Of a stretch of 12,356 nt of DNA, positions 1-5,096 are shown in pieces. The translations under genes were made by a program, and so were the position numbers. The notes beneath the pieces are model-generated. The model ran no database searches. It saw nothing but the letters and a program-made list of their open reading frames with translations, and was not told the origin of the DNA. The stretch spans positions 1 to 12,356 of the forward strand of contig DMES01000041.1 in NCBI GenBank assembly GCA_003450815.1. Direction: 5' to 3'. Positions within the stretch are counted from its first letter, which is position 1, and each line of letters begins with the position of its first letter. The stretch is from Elusimicrobiota bacterium (GTDB taxonomy: Bacteria; Elusimicrobiota; Elusimicrobia; Elusimicrobiales; UBA9959).

Positions 1-2
1 AG

Positions 3-128
3 GGGGTCTGCGGAAGTCGGGAAAAAATAGAGGCCTATCAGATGACAGGCCTGTGTCTTGCTTTGGCTGGCGCTTACTGGGTAACGCTGCTGGTCAGGAA
101 ACAAACCGGTGAAAGCGGGAGGGCTTAA
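3..128 (+). CDS. C-terminal end of a membrane protein (partial)
   Basis: An open frame runs in from the left edge and stops with TAA at 126-128, giving about 41 residues. It reads as a short polar stretch (SREKIEAYQ), then a hydrophobic helix (TGLCLALAGAYWVTLLV), then a basic polar tail. That is the shape of a last transmembrane helix followed by a cytoplasmic tail. The pattern of E, then Q-x-x-G, then a small/aliphatic helix resembles the final helix of EamA/DMT-type transporters, but this is only a resemblance. The gene converges on the pilin gene, with hairpins between them. The other two forward frames here also stop early, so coding status rests on the helix pattern alone. Confidence 0.4.
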   Translation, partial: GVCGSREKIEAYQMTGLCLALAGAYWVTLLVRKQTGESGRA

Positions 129-282
129 CCCGAATCCTGCAGTTCAAGGTCATTCTCATTTGAAAATATAAGGAACAAAAATATGCAGGATTCCCCGCCT
201 TGCGGGTCGCAAATCAAGCGCATTGCGCGCAGAATTTGCGAGGGCGTATGCCGCGCGAAGCGCACCTGAGCTCCGCGAAGGG

Positions 283-302
283 AAAAATTCAACTGAATTT
301 TT
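283..302. terminator. Short A/T hairpin related to the one at 357-390
   Basis: Nine-base arms AAAAATTCA and TGAATTTTT are separated by two bases, so the real loop would be larger. The T-rich right arm could act as a weak terminator for the plus-strand gene ending at 128, although that gene ends about 155 bases earlier. Its arms share AAAAATTCA and CTGAATTTTT with the hairpin at 357-390. Confidence 0.35.
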
Positions 303-356
303 CAGGTTAATCCGAAAATTGCGGTTAAAGTCGTTTTGTATTGAATAACTTTTAGA

Positions 357-390
357 CCCAAAAAATTCAGTTCTGACTGAATTTTTTGGG
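357..390 (-). terminator. Hairpin directly after the pilin stop
   Basis: A perfect 14-bp stem (CCCAAAAAATTCAG with its complement) encloses a six-base loop. It begins on the base next to the pilin stop codon (391-393). The T-run lies inside the 3' arm and is followed by GGG rather than by free uridines, so this is not a textbook intrinsic terminator. It is symmetric and could serve the convergent plus-strand gene too. Confidence 0.55.
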
Positions 391-828
391 TTAAAATAAA
401 CTCCAGACATCGCCATTGAGATCTGAGTGTGAGCAGTTAACGGCTATAAGACCCCAGCCGGGATTGGTTATATCGTTTACATAGGCCCAGCCGCCGCTGT
501 CGGTTATATAAGCGCTGGTGGATGAGCCTGTGGTTACCAGGCTTATTTCCGAGTGAGGGGTTTTTGCCAGTTTAACAATGGGGATCATATTAGTGTATTT
601 GTTCTCCGCGCACAGGCAGGTTAAATTGTCCACCGGGTAATGGCCCTCATTGTCGGAGTAGTAAATGGCCAAGGTTGAGCGTATGGAGGAGAGCGCCCCC
701 TTGGTGGAGCCGTCTTTGGATTTTGCTATTAGGTCTGAAAACTTAGCCGTGGAAACGGCGGCAAGTATCCCGATAATAGCCACCACTATCATGAGTTCTA
801 TAAGGGTGAAAGCGTTCTTTATTCTCAT
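391..828 (-). CDS. Type IV pilin / type II secretion pseudopilin (GspG-like)
   Basis: This is a 145-residue prepilin-like protein. The leader is only six residues (MRIKNA), followed by the class III signal FTLIELMIVVAIIGILAA, with the conserved Glu at mature position +5 (E11). Residue -1 is Ala (A6) where prepilin peptidase normally sees Gly. After the N-terminal helix, the body carries a YYSDNEGHYP block, two close cysteines (C71, C73), a GGWAYVN block (112-118) and another Cys (C132), as in GspG-like minor pilins. It would be cleaved by prepilin peptidase and assembled in a type IV pilus or T2SS pseudopilus; no assembly gene is in the window. Its ATG overlaps the fumarase TGA (ATGA, 825-828). 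No Shine-Dalgarno sequence is close by, so translation is probably coupled to fumarase. Which filament it belongs to cannot be told. Confidence 0.9.
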   Translation of the reverse strand: MRIKNAFTLIELMIVVAIIGILAAVSTAKFSDLIAKSKDGSTKGALSSIRSTLAIYYSDNEGHYPVDNLTCLCAENKYTNMIPIVKLAKTPHSEISLVTTGSSTSAYITDSGGWAYVNDITNPGWGLIAVNCSHSDLNGDVWSLF

Positions 829-2453
829 ATCTTACGGAAAAAATCATTGCCCTTGTCGTCCACCAGTATGAAAGCGGGGAAGTCTTCCACTTCTATAGCC
901 CACACCGCCTCCATGCCCAATTCAGGGTAATCAATTAATTCCTGCTTTTTTATGTGCCGTTCGGCAAGAAGCGCGGCCGGGCCGCCGGGCGAGCCCAGAT
1001 AGAAACCGCCGTGTTTTTTGCAGGCGTCTGTAACCGCCTGTGAGCGGTTGCCTTTGGCTATCATTACACGCGAAGCGCCCTTGGACTGCAAAAGGTCCAC
1101 ATAAGAGTCCATGCGTCCGGCTGTGGTGGGGCCGAAAGAACCGGCGGGTTTGCCTTTGGGGGTCTTTGCCGGGCCCGCGTAATAAACCGGGTGTTTTGTC
1201 AGGTAATCAGGAAGCGGTTTGCCTCCGTCAAGCAGCGCCTTGAACCTTGCGTGCGCTATATCCCTGGCCACCACTATGCGCCCGTTAAGCGAGAGCCTTG
1301 TGCCTATCGGATGTTTTGAGAGTTCGGAGAGTATGTCTTTTTGGGGCTTGTTAAGGTTAATGCTTACGCAGTTTGCGCATGAGGAGAATTTATTGCGCAT
1401 TTCTTTCGGCAGCAGTCGGCCCGGGTTTCGTTCCATTTCCTCGATCCACAAGCCGTCCTTATCCGCGCGGGCTAAAATATTGCGGTCGGCCGAGCAGGAC
1501 AGGTCCATGCCTATGGGGGCTGACGCGCCGTGGCGGGGCAGGCGGATAACGCGGATGTCGTGGGCGAAATATTTGCCGCCGAACTGCGCTCCGAAGCCCA
1601 GCTTATAAGAGGCTTCCAGCAGTTCTGCTTCAAGGGCTTTGTCGCGGAACGCTCTGCCAAGCTCATTGCCGGTTTCCGGCAGGCCGTCCAGGTATCCGGC
1701 TGAGGCAAGCTTTACGGTTTTAAGGCACATTTCGGCGGAGGTGCCGCCTATAACAAACGCCACATGGTAGGGCGGGCAGGCGGCGGTGCCCAGCGACTTC
1801 ATTTTTTCTACCAGGAAGGGTTTTAGTTTTTCCGGCGTGAGTGTGGCTTTTGTTTCCTGGTAGAGCATGGTCTTGTTCGCCGAGCCGCCGCCTTTTGTGA
1901 CGAACAGAAATTCATATTTCATGCCCGGAACCGCGTATATATCTATCTGGGCAGGCAGGTTATTGCCGGAATTTTTCTCCTCATACATTGTAAGCGGCAG
2001 GGTTTGGGAATAGCGCAGGTTTTCTTTGGTGTAGGTCTCCCAGATTCCTTTTGAAAGCCATTCGGCGTCGTTTGCGCCGGTCCATACCTGTTCGCCTTTT
2101 TTCGCCACAACGGTGGCGGTGCCGGTGTCCTGGCAGAAGGGCAGCTCAAACCTGGCGGAGATATCGGCGTTTTCAAGCATGCAGTAAGCTATAAACTTGT
2201 CATTTTCAGAGGCTTCGGGGTCGCTGAAGATTTTAGCCACCTGTTCCTGGTGGGCGGTCCGAAGTAGGAAGGAAACATCGCGCACGGCCTCGCGTGCAAG
2301 CGCGGCAAGGGCTTCCGGCTGTATCTCAAGTATTTCGCGGTTCCCTGCTTTTATAACCTTAACGCCCTCTTTAGTCAGCAGGCGGAATTTTGTTTTGCCC
2401 TTAGTCAGCTCAAACATTTCCTGATAGTTGAATGTAAGTTTGGTTTCCGTCAT
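825..2453 (-). CDS. fumA: Class I (iron-sulfur) fumarate hydratase
   Basis: This 542-residue protein matches the homodimeric class I fumarases (E. coli FumA/FumB are 548 residues) almost end to end. They catalyse the reversible hydration of fumarate to (S)-malate in the cytoplasm using an oxygen-labile [4Fe-4S] cluster. The three expected cluster cysteines are C107 (in PFCQDTGTA), C226 (GTAACPPYH) and C320 (DLSCSADRN). Other family blocks are present: KGGGSANKT (187-195), GAQFGGKYFAHDIRVIRLPRHGAS (about 288-311), GPTTAGRMDSYVDLLQ near 440, and the C-terminal VEDFPAFILVDDKGNDFF. The start is supported by GAGGGA seven bases upstream and by agreement with the FumA N-terminus. The gene is followed by a pilin gene with an ATGA overlap, and lies downstream of sdhCAB on the same strand, separated by the HNH island. 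The alternative product, L(+)-tartrate dehydratase, is less likely given the close FumA match. Confidence 0.96.
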   Translation of the reverse strand: MTETKLTFNYQEMFELTKGKTKFRLLTKEGVKVIKAGNREILEIQPEALAALAREAVRDVSFLLRTAHQEQVAKIFSDPEASENDKFIAYCMLENADISARFELPFCQDTGTATVVAKKGEQVWTGANDAEWLSKGIWETYTKENLRYSQTLPLTMYEEKNSGNNLPAQIDIYAVPGMKYEFLFVTKGGGSANKTMLYQETKATLTPEKLKPFLVEKMKSLGTAACPPYHVAFVIGGTSAEMCLKTVKLASAGYLDGLPETGNELGRAFRDKALEAELLEASYKLGFGAQFGGKYFAHDIRVIRLPRHGASAPIGMDLSCSADRNILARADKDGLWIEEMERNPGRLLPKEMRNKFSSCANCVSINLNKPQKDILSELSKHPIGTRLSLNGRIVVARDIAHARFKALLDGGKPLPDYLTKHPVYYAGPAKTPKGKPAGSFGPTTAGRMDSYVDLLQSKGASRVMIAKGNRSQAVTDACKKHGGFYLGSPGGPAALLAERHIKKQELIDYPELGMEAVWAIEVEDFPAFILVDDKGNDFFRKI

Positions 2454-2468
2454 AAATTTCCCTCATTT

Positions 2469-2496
2469 ATTGTATTTTTCTTTTTTGTAGTTGCAA
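2469..2496 (-). promoter_or_regulatory. Candidate sigma-70-type promoter for fumarase
   Basis: On the minus strand there is TTGCAA (2496-2491), a 16-base spacer, and TACAAT (2474-2469). Both are near-consensus -35 and -10 boxes. Transcription would start only about 9-10 bases before the ATG, inside or next to the Shine-Dalgarno sequence (GAGGGA, about 2464-2459). That very short leader weakens the call. A 7-bp hairpin (GCAAAGC/GCTTTGC, 2493-2508) overlaps the -35 box. Confidence 0.35.
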
Positions 2497-2531
2497 AGCT
2501 TGCTTTGCCTTTTGTATCGGTTTTTCCTGAT

Positions 2532-2730
2532 AAGTCGCCATCAAATTTTCTGCGCGCTCCAAGACCGGGTTTTGGCGGATAAGACCGGGGTCTTCCGCCG
2601 GCTCCGGAACGCGCCGGCCCGCATAGCGGTCCGGCTTGAACGGTCCTCGCCGTCGCTAATGATAGCGATACGCTCCAGACCCCGGTCTTAAAACCCTAAA
2701 AGGAGCGCGCAGAAAATCCGCCGGCGACTT
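2532..2730. repeat. 199-bp multi-hairpin palindromic element
   Basis: The outer arms are 29 bases each (2532-2560 and 2702-2730 inverted) and match at 25 of 29 positions. Their conserved parts are AAGTCGCC at the outer end and ATTTTCTGCGCGCTCC at the inner end. Inside lies a perfect 14-bp inverted repeat (TAAGACCGGGGTCT at 2580-2593, complement at 2677-2690). Within that are two small hairpins: 2613-2635 (GCCGG, one mismatch, CCGC, loop ATA) and 2654-2667 (CGCTA-ATGA-TAGCG). The whole could fold as a branched structure on either strand. It has no coding potential I trust. It may be a MITE-like repeat, or the footprint of a structured RNA. A third arm copy lies at 2894-2922. Confidence 0.7.
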
Positions 2731-2758
2731 CTTAATATAATACTTCCCACCCACAATT

Positions 2759-2788
2759 TAGATACATCTATGTTTACCCACCCGGTGG
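2759..2788 (+). repeat. Left inverted repeat bounding the HNH cassette
   Basis: This 30-base repeat begins TAGATACA and ends TTTACCCACCCGGTGG. Its inverted partner is at 3896-3925, with 26 of 30 positions identical. The likeness fades out over about ten more bases on the inner side (a shared GATA). This copy also forms a local hairpin (GTTTACC ... GGTAAAC, 2772-2793), which the right copy does not. No target-site duplication was obvious. Confidence 0.6.
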
Positions 2789-2818
2789 TAAACAGATATC
2801 CTGAAAACAACCCGGAGC

Positions 2819-2841
2819 AAAAAGGCAGCAGGAGCCTTTTT
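2819..2841. repeat. First copy of a duplicated hairpin
   Basis: This is an 8-bp stem (AAAAAGGC/GCCTTTTT) with loop AGCAGGA. The same 23 bases recur, with one extra A-T pair on each side, at 2932-2960, just after the HNH stop. It looks like a duplicated terminator, possibly left by an earlier insertion or a tandem duplication. Confidence 0.6.
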
Positions 2842-2861
2842 ACGTTTTTACGCTGTCTGGT

Positions 2862-2889
2862 ATCATTTTGTTGACCTTAACAAAATGAT
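2862..2889. repeat. 11-bp perfect hairpin
   Basis: The stem is ATCATTTTGTT with its complement AACAAAATGAT, and the loop is GACCTT. It lies between the two copies of the duplicated hairpin and just before the third arm repeat. No T-run follows on either strand, so I do not call it a terminator. Confidence 0.55.
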
Positions 2890-2893
2890 GATT

Positions 2894-2922
2894 TAGTCGC
2901 CGGCAAATTTCCTGCGCGCTCC
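2894..2922 (+). repeat. Third, solo copy of the 29-base arm repeat
   Basis: It carries AGTCGCC, then a variable centre, then CTGCGCGCTCC, and matches the arm at 2532-2560 at 25 of 29 positions. It is followed by GAGACC, where the first copy has AAGACC. No inverted partner is seen nearby, so it is either half of a decayed palindrome or an independent copy. Confidence 0.65.
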
Positions 2923-2931
2923 GAGACCAAT

Positions 2932-2960
2932 GTAAAAAAGGCAGCAGGAGCCTTTTTTAC
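2932..2960 (-). terminator. Hairpin at the end of the HNH gene
   Basis: A perfect 11-bp stem (GTAAAAAAGGC/GCCTTTTTTAC) with loop AGCAGGA overlaps the HNH stop codon (2957-2959). On the minus strand the 3' arm contains six T, so it is a plausible terminator for that gene. It is the second copy of the hairpin at 2819-2841. Confidence 0.6.
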
Positions 2961-3835
2961 ATAGTTAAATCACTTTTACCTATATTACAGACTGAGCAAA
3001 GTGTTTGCAAATTGTTGAAAGTAGTGTCGCCGCCTTCGGCCCAAGCTTTTATGTGGTCCACATGGAGTTCAACCTCGGGATTTTTTGCAGGAGATTTTCC
3101 GCAAATTCTGCATTTAAAATTATCGCGCCGCATTATGAGAAAACGCAGTCGCCAGCTAATATCCCGTGAAGTCTTGTGTTTTTTTTGTGATTCTGGTGAT
3201 GGTGCCAGAATATCAGGTGTGGGTTTTAGATTATTTTCGGAAACAGGTTTTTCATCTTGATTGACAAATTTGACAAATTCTTCCAAGCCTTTGCGCCATG
3301 AGCCAAACCGTATCATATATGGTTTTCCGGAAAATTTGGATAAAGGCGCATGCATATCCTTATAGCCGGGTTGCCGCCCAAGCTTTACCCAAATCTCTTC
3401 CAAATTTTCAAACAATTCTTCTTTACTGGCGTTTTTCTTCTTGCCGGTGGTTTCTATGCCGATTGCCTCCAGGCATTTTGTCCACGAACCAAAGCGATTT
3501 GTTAAATGAGATCCGCTATATTTTCCGTGTTGGTCATATTGTTTGCGAGGTACATAGCTCACCCCCAGTGAATCTGCGACTTGTTTCAAGTCGGCCAGTA
3601 GTTCTTCATCCTTGACTCCATGCGCATCTACTGGGGGGACCAAATCGGCTTTCTTTAAACATTCTTTCCAAGAGCCTATCCGCCGTAAAAGAATGTTACG
3701 GCTATACTTACCAAATTTCACGTATTCCGATGTCGTAAAAGTTTTCTTTTTAAGTAGTACAGCCACCCGCTTGATATCAGCAATCAAATCTTCAGTCTGG
3801 ATATTCCTATGATAATCATTAAGCTCAAATTTCAT
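2957..3835 (-). CDS. HNH endonuclease with three homing-endonuclease-associated repeats
   Basis: The protein has 292 residues. Residues about 15-190 hold three copies of the roughly 50-residue helical repeat known from HNH and homing enzymes (Pfam HNH_repeat type). Each is an amphipathic ELL-DL-type helix, a KY/KFS segment and a final GSW block (GSWKECL about 54-60, GSWTKCL about 116-122, GSWRKGL about 178-184). They probably bind DNA. After a linker (about 195-225) comes an HNH nuclease domain: zinc pairs C242/C245 and C280/C283, the core H258-V-D260-H261, and a GGD..FNNLQTLC block. All key residues are intact, so an active nuclease is likely. The ATG has no convincing Shine-Dalgarno sequence. 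The gene looks more AT-rich than its neighbours, is bounded by inverted repeats (2759-2788, 3896-3925), and lies between sdhB and fumarase on their strand. A homing-type mobile gene is the best reading. A restriction role is less likely because no methylase is nearby. Confidence 0.88.
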   Translation of the reverse strand: MKFELNDYHRNIQTEDLIADIKRVAVLLKKKTFTTSEYVKFGKYSRNILLRRIGSWKECLKKADLVPPVDAHGVKDEELLADLKQVADSLGVSYVPRKQYDQHGKYSGSHLTNRFGSWTKCLEAIGIETTGKKKNASKEELFENLEEIWVKLGRQPGYKDMHAPLSKFSGKPYMIRFGSWRKGLEEFVKFVNQDEKPVSENNLKPTPDILAPSPESQKKHKTSRDISWRLRFLIMRRDNFKCRICGKSPAKNPEVELHVDHIKAWAEGGDTTFNNLQTLCSVCNIGKSDLTM

Positions 3836-3895
3836 AATGGCAATTACTCATTTTAACTCTTTTGTTTTTCAAAAAATAGAATTTGTATCAGCCTT

Positions 3896-3925
3896 CCACT
3901 GGGTGGGTAAATATGGCTGTATCTA
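3896..3925 (-). repeat. Right inverted repeat bounding the HNH cassette
   Basis: This is the inverted partner of 2759-2788 with four mismatches in 30. It sits about 60 bases upstream of the HNH start codon, so the two repeats enclose the gene plus its likely promoter and terminator. Confidence 0.6.
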
Positions 3926-4011
3926 CGATAAGGGAGGGGACACATAATATAAATAAAAAATGGTAGTGGATTCTCTAAAAGTATGCATTGTCCGGCTCGT
4001 GGAGCGGGTGA

Positions 4012-4126
4012 CGGGGGACTGGGTTAGCAAAACCCTCCGGAGCCCGAGACTTGCATAGCGGCGAGGGCGAGGATGGGAAGTGCGGCCACGGTGTGGCCGA
4101 CACTGGTTTTGCGTTCCAGTCCCCCG
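4012..4126. repeat. Nested stem-loop element downstream of sdhB
   Basis: The outer arms are a perfect 11-bp inverted repeat (CGGGGGACTGG at 4012-4022, complement at 4116-4126). Collinear inner arms GCAAAACC (4027-4034) and GGTTTTGC (4105-4112) extend the stem. Enclosed are the palindrome CTCCGGAG (4035-4042) and a strong hairpin at 4079-4104 (GGCCAC-GGT-GTGGCC plus flanking AGTG/CACT). The likely reading strand is minus, as the 3' region of the sdhB transcript. It shares CTCCGGA, GCATAGCGG and a TCCAG-CCCC end with the element at 2532-2730, in the same order and at similar spacing. It could be a structured 3' element, a small RNA or a repeat. Confidence 0.55.
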
Positions 4127-4180
4127 GCAGGCCCCGCGAACTAGTGTTTGTAGTCCACTTACCACTATCCACTGCCGGTG

Positions 4181-5002
4181 TCAGTCTTCTTCCGGCACGT
4201 CCGGGGTGGAGATCAGGTGCTTGGCGGGGGCGTTCGGCTCGGTCTTGCCAAGAAGATTCGCCAGCAGGAATTCGCGGTTCAGCCGGGCGATATTTGAGAC
4301 CTTCACTTCCTTTGGACAGACAGCCTCGCATTCATACTCGTTGGAACAGTTGCCGAAGCTTTCCTTGTCCATCGCTTCCAGCATGCAAATCGCGCGCCGC
4401 TCCCTTTCAGGTTTACCCTGCGGCAGCAGCGCAAGCTGCGATACCTTTGCACCCGTAAAAAGCATGGCCGCGCCATTCGGGCAGGCCGCCACGCACGCGC
4501 CGCAGCCTATGCACGCGGCCGAGTCCATGGCCTCTTCGGCTGTTTCCTTGTCTACCGGGATCGCATTGGCGTCGGGCGCGGCGCCGGTGTTTACGGAAAT
4601 ATAGCCGCCCGCCTGTATTATCCTGTCCAGAGCCGAGCGGTCGACCGCCAGGTCCTTGATTATCGGGAATGATTTTACGCGCCAGGGTTCCACGGTAATA
4701 ACATCCCCTTCCTTAAAGCGGCGCATATGCAACTGGCATACGGTGGAGTGCTCATCAGGGCCGTGAACTTCGCCGTTAACCACCAGACCGCAGCAGCCGC
4801 AGATCCCCTCGCGGCAGTCGCTTTCCACGGTTATGGGTTGTTCGTTCTTTTTTATAAGGTCTTCGTTTAAAACATCGATCATTTCAAGGAAAGACATATC
4901 GGGTGAAATGTCTTTCACTTTATAGGCAACCATTCTGCCAGGCTCATCGGGCCCGTTTTGTCGCCATACTCGTATTGTCACGTCGAAATGGTTATTTGTC
5001 AT
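4181..5002 (-). CDS. sdhB: Succinate dehydrogenase / fumarate reductase iron-sulfur subunit
   Basis: The protein has 273 residues and passes electrons between the flavin of SdhA and the haem/quinone sites of SdhC. The N-terminal domain holds the [2Fe-2S] ligands C63, C68, C71 and C89 in a SDCREGICGCCG context. The C-terminal domain holds C164-x2-C167-x2-C170-x3-C174-P for [4Fe-4S]. C206, C219, C225 and C229-P then contribute to the [3Fe-4S] and [4Fe-4S] centres. The overall form is that of the Bacteroidetes/epsilonproteobacterial type. A strong AGGAGG lies eight bases before the ATG. The gene is last in sdhCAB, 92 bp after sdhA across a G-rich/C-rich inverted repeat. The residues after about 250 are a low-complexity tail ending PEED. 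Sequence alone does not say whether the enzyme runs as fumarate reductase (frdB) or succinate dehydrogenase. Confidence 0.95.
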   Translation of the reverse strand: MTNNHFDVTIRVWRQNGPDEPGRMVAYKVKDISPDMSFLEMIDVLNEDLIKKNEQPITVESDCREGICGCCGLVVNGEVHGPDEHSTVCQLHMRRFKEGDVITVEPWRVKSFPIIKDLAVDRSALDRIIQAGGYISVNTGAAPDANAIPVDKETAEEAMDSAACIGCGACVAACPNGAAMLFTGAKVSQLALLPQGKPERERRAICMLEAMDKESFGNCSNEYECEAVCPKEVKVSNIARLNREFLLANLLGKTEPNAPAKHLISTPDVPEED

Positions 5003-5023
5003 GGTAAAGCCTCCTATAACTAC

Positions 5024-5096
5024 AGGGTAGAGGGTATAGGGTGCAGAAATAAGGAATTCCTTGACCCCATACCCTAACCCCTCTACCCTATACCCT
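5024..5096 (-). promoter_or_regulatory. G-rich / C-rich inverted repeat between sdhA and sdhB
   Basis: Starting with the sdhA stop TAG itself, the minus strand has five G-runs (complement of C-runs at 5093-5095, 5086-5088, 5078-5081, 5072-5074 and 5065-5068), spaced 3-4 bases apart. This meets the usual four-run G-quadruplex pattern. About 20 bases further on, the same transcript has three C-runs (complement of GGG at 5039-5041, 5032-5034 and 5025-5027). These can pair with the G-rich arm at about 17 of 20 positions, around a central GGAATTCC. The structure ends before the sdhB Shine-Dalgarno sequence. A regulatory role is inferred. Confidence 0.5.

Larger units (their letters stand above)
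129..390. other. Convergent intergenic region with several hairpins
   Basis: No credible gene lies here. It holds a 10-bp inverted repeat (GAATCCTGCA at 132-141 and its complement at 184-193). It also has a GC-rich stretch at about 190-282 with small self-complementary pieces (TTGCGGGTCGCAA; CGCAAAT at 209-215 against ATTTGCG at 233-239), and two A/T-rich hairpins (283-302 and 357-390). The GC-rich stretch differs in composition from its AT-rich flanks and could be a small repeat. I do not recognise it. Confidence 0.5.
3836..4180. other. Gap between sdhB and the HNH gene
   Basis: No gene is seen here. From the HNH side outward it holds an AT-rich stretch upstream of the HNH start (3836-3890, presumably its promoter, though no clean -35/-10 pair is visible). 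Next come the right cassette repeat (3896-3925), an AT-rich piece (3940-3960) and the nested stem-loop element (4012-4126). A weak outer inverted repeat (GGTAGTGGAT near 3962-3971 against ATCCACTGCC at 4167-4176, 9 of 10) brackets that last element. Several overlapping frames look open in this GC-rich stretch, but none resembles a protein. Confidence 0.5.

Noticed and set aside
156..416. Minus-strand 86-residue open frame overlapping the pilin 3' end
   Set aside because: It runs through two hairpins and GC-rich noncoding sequence, overlaps the end of the real pilin gene in another frame, and its protein resembles nothing.
2532..2960. Repeat cluster considered as a CRISPR array
   Set aside because: The arm copies are inverted and irregularly spaced, spacers are not of uniform length, and no cas gene is present.
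2957..3835. HNH gene as part of a restriction-modification or defence system
   Set aside because: No methyltransferase, helicase or other defence partner is nearby, and the GSW repeats point to a homing-type nuclease.
4012..4126. tRNA or other known RNA gene in the GC-rich structured element
   Set aside because: No cloverleaf with a T-loop GTTCRA and acceptor stem could be drawn; the fold is one nested stem with internal hairpins.
4051..4604. Plus-strand open frames antisense to sdhB and its 3' region
   Set aside because: They are shadows of the GC-rich sdhB coding strand, with Ser/Pro/Arg-rich products and no family features.
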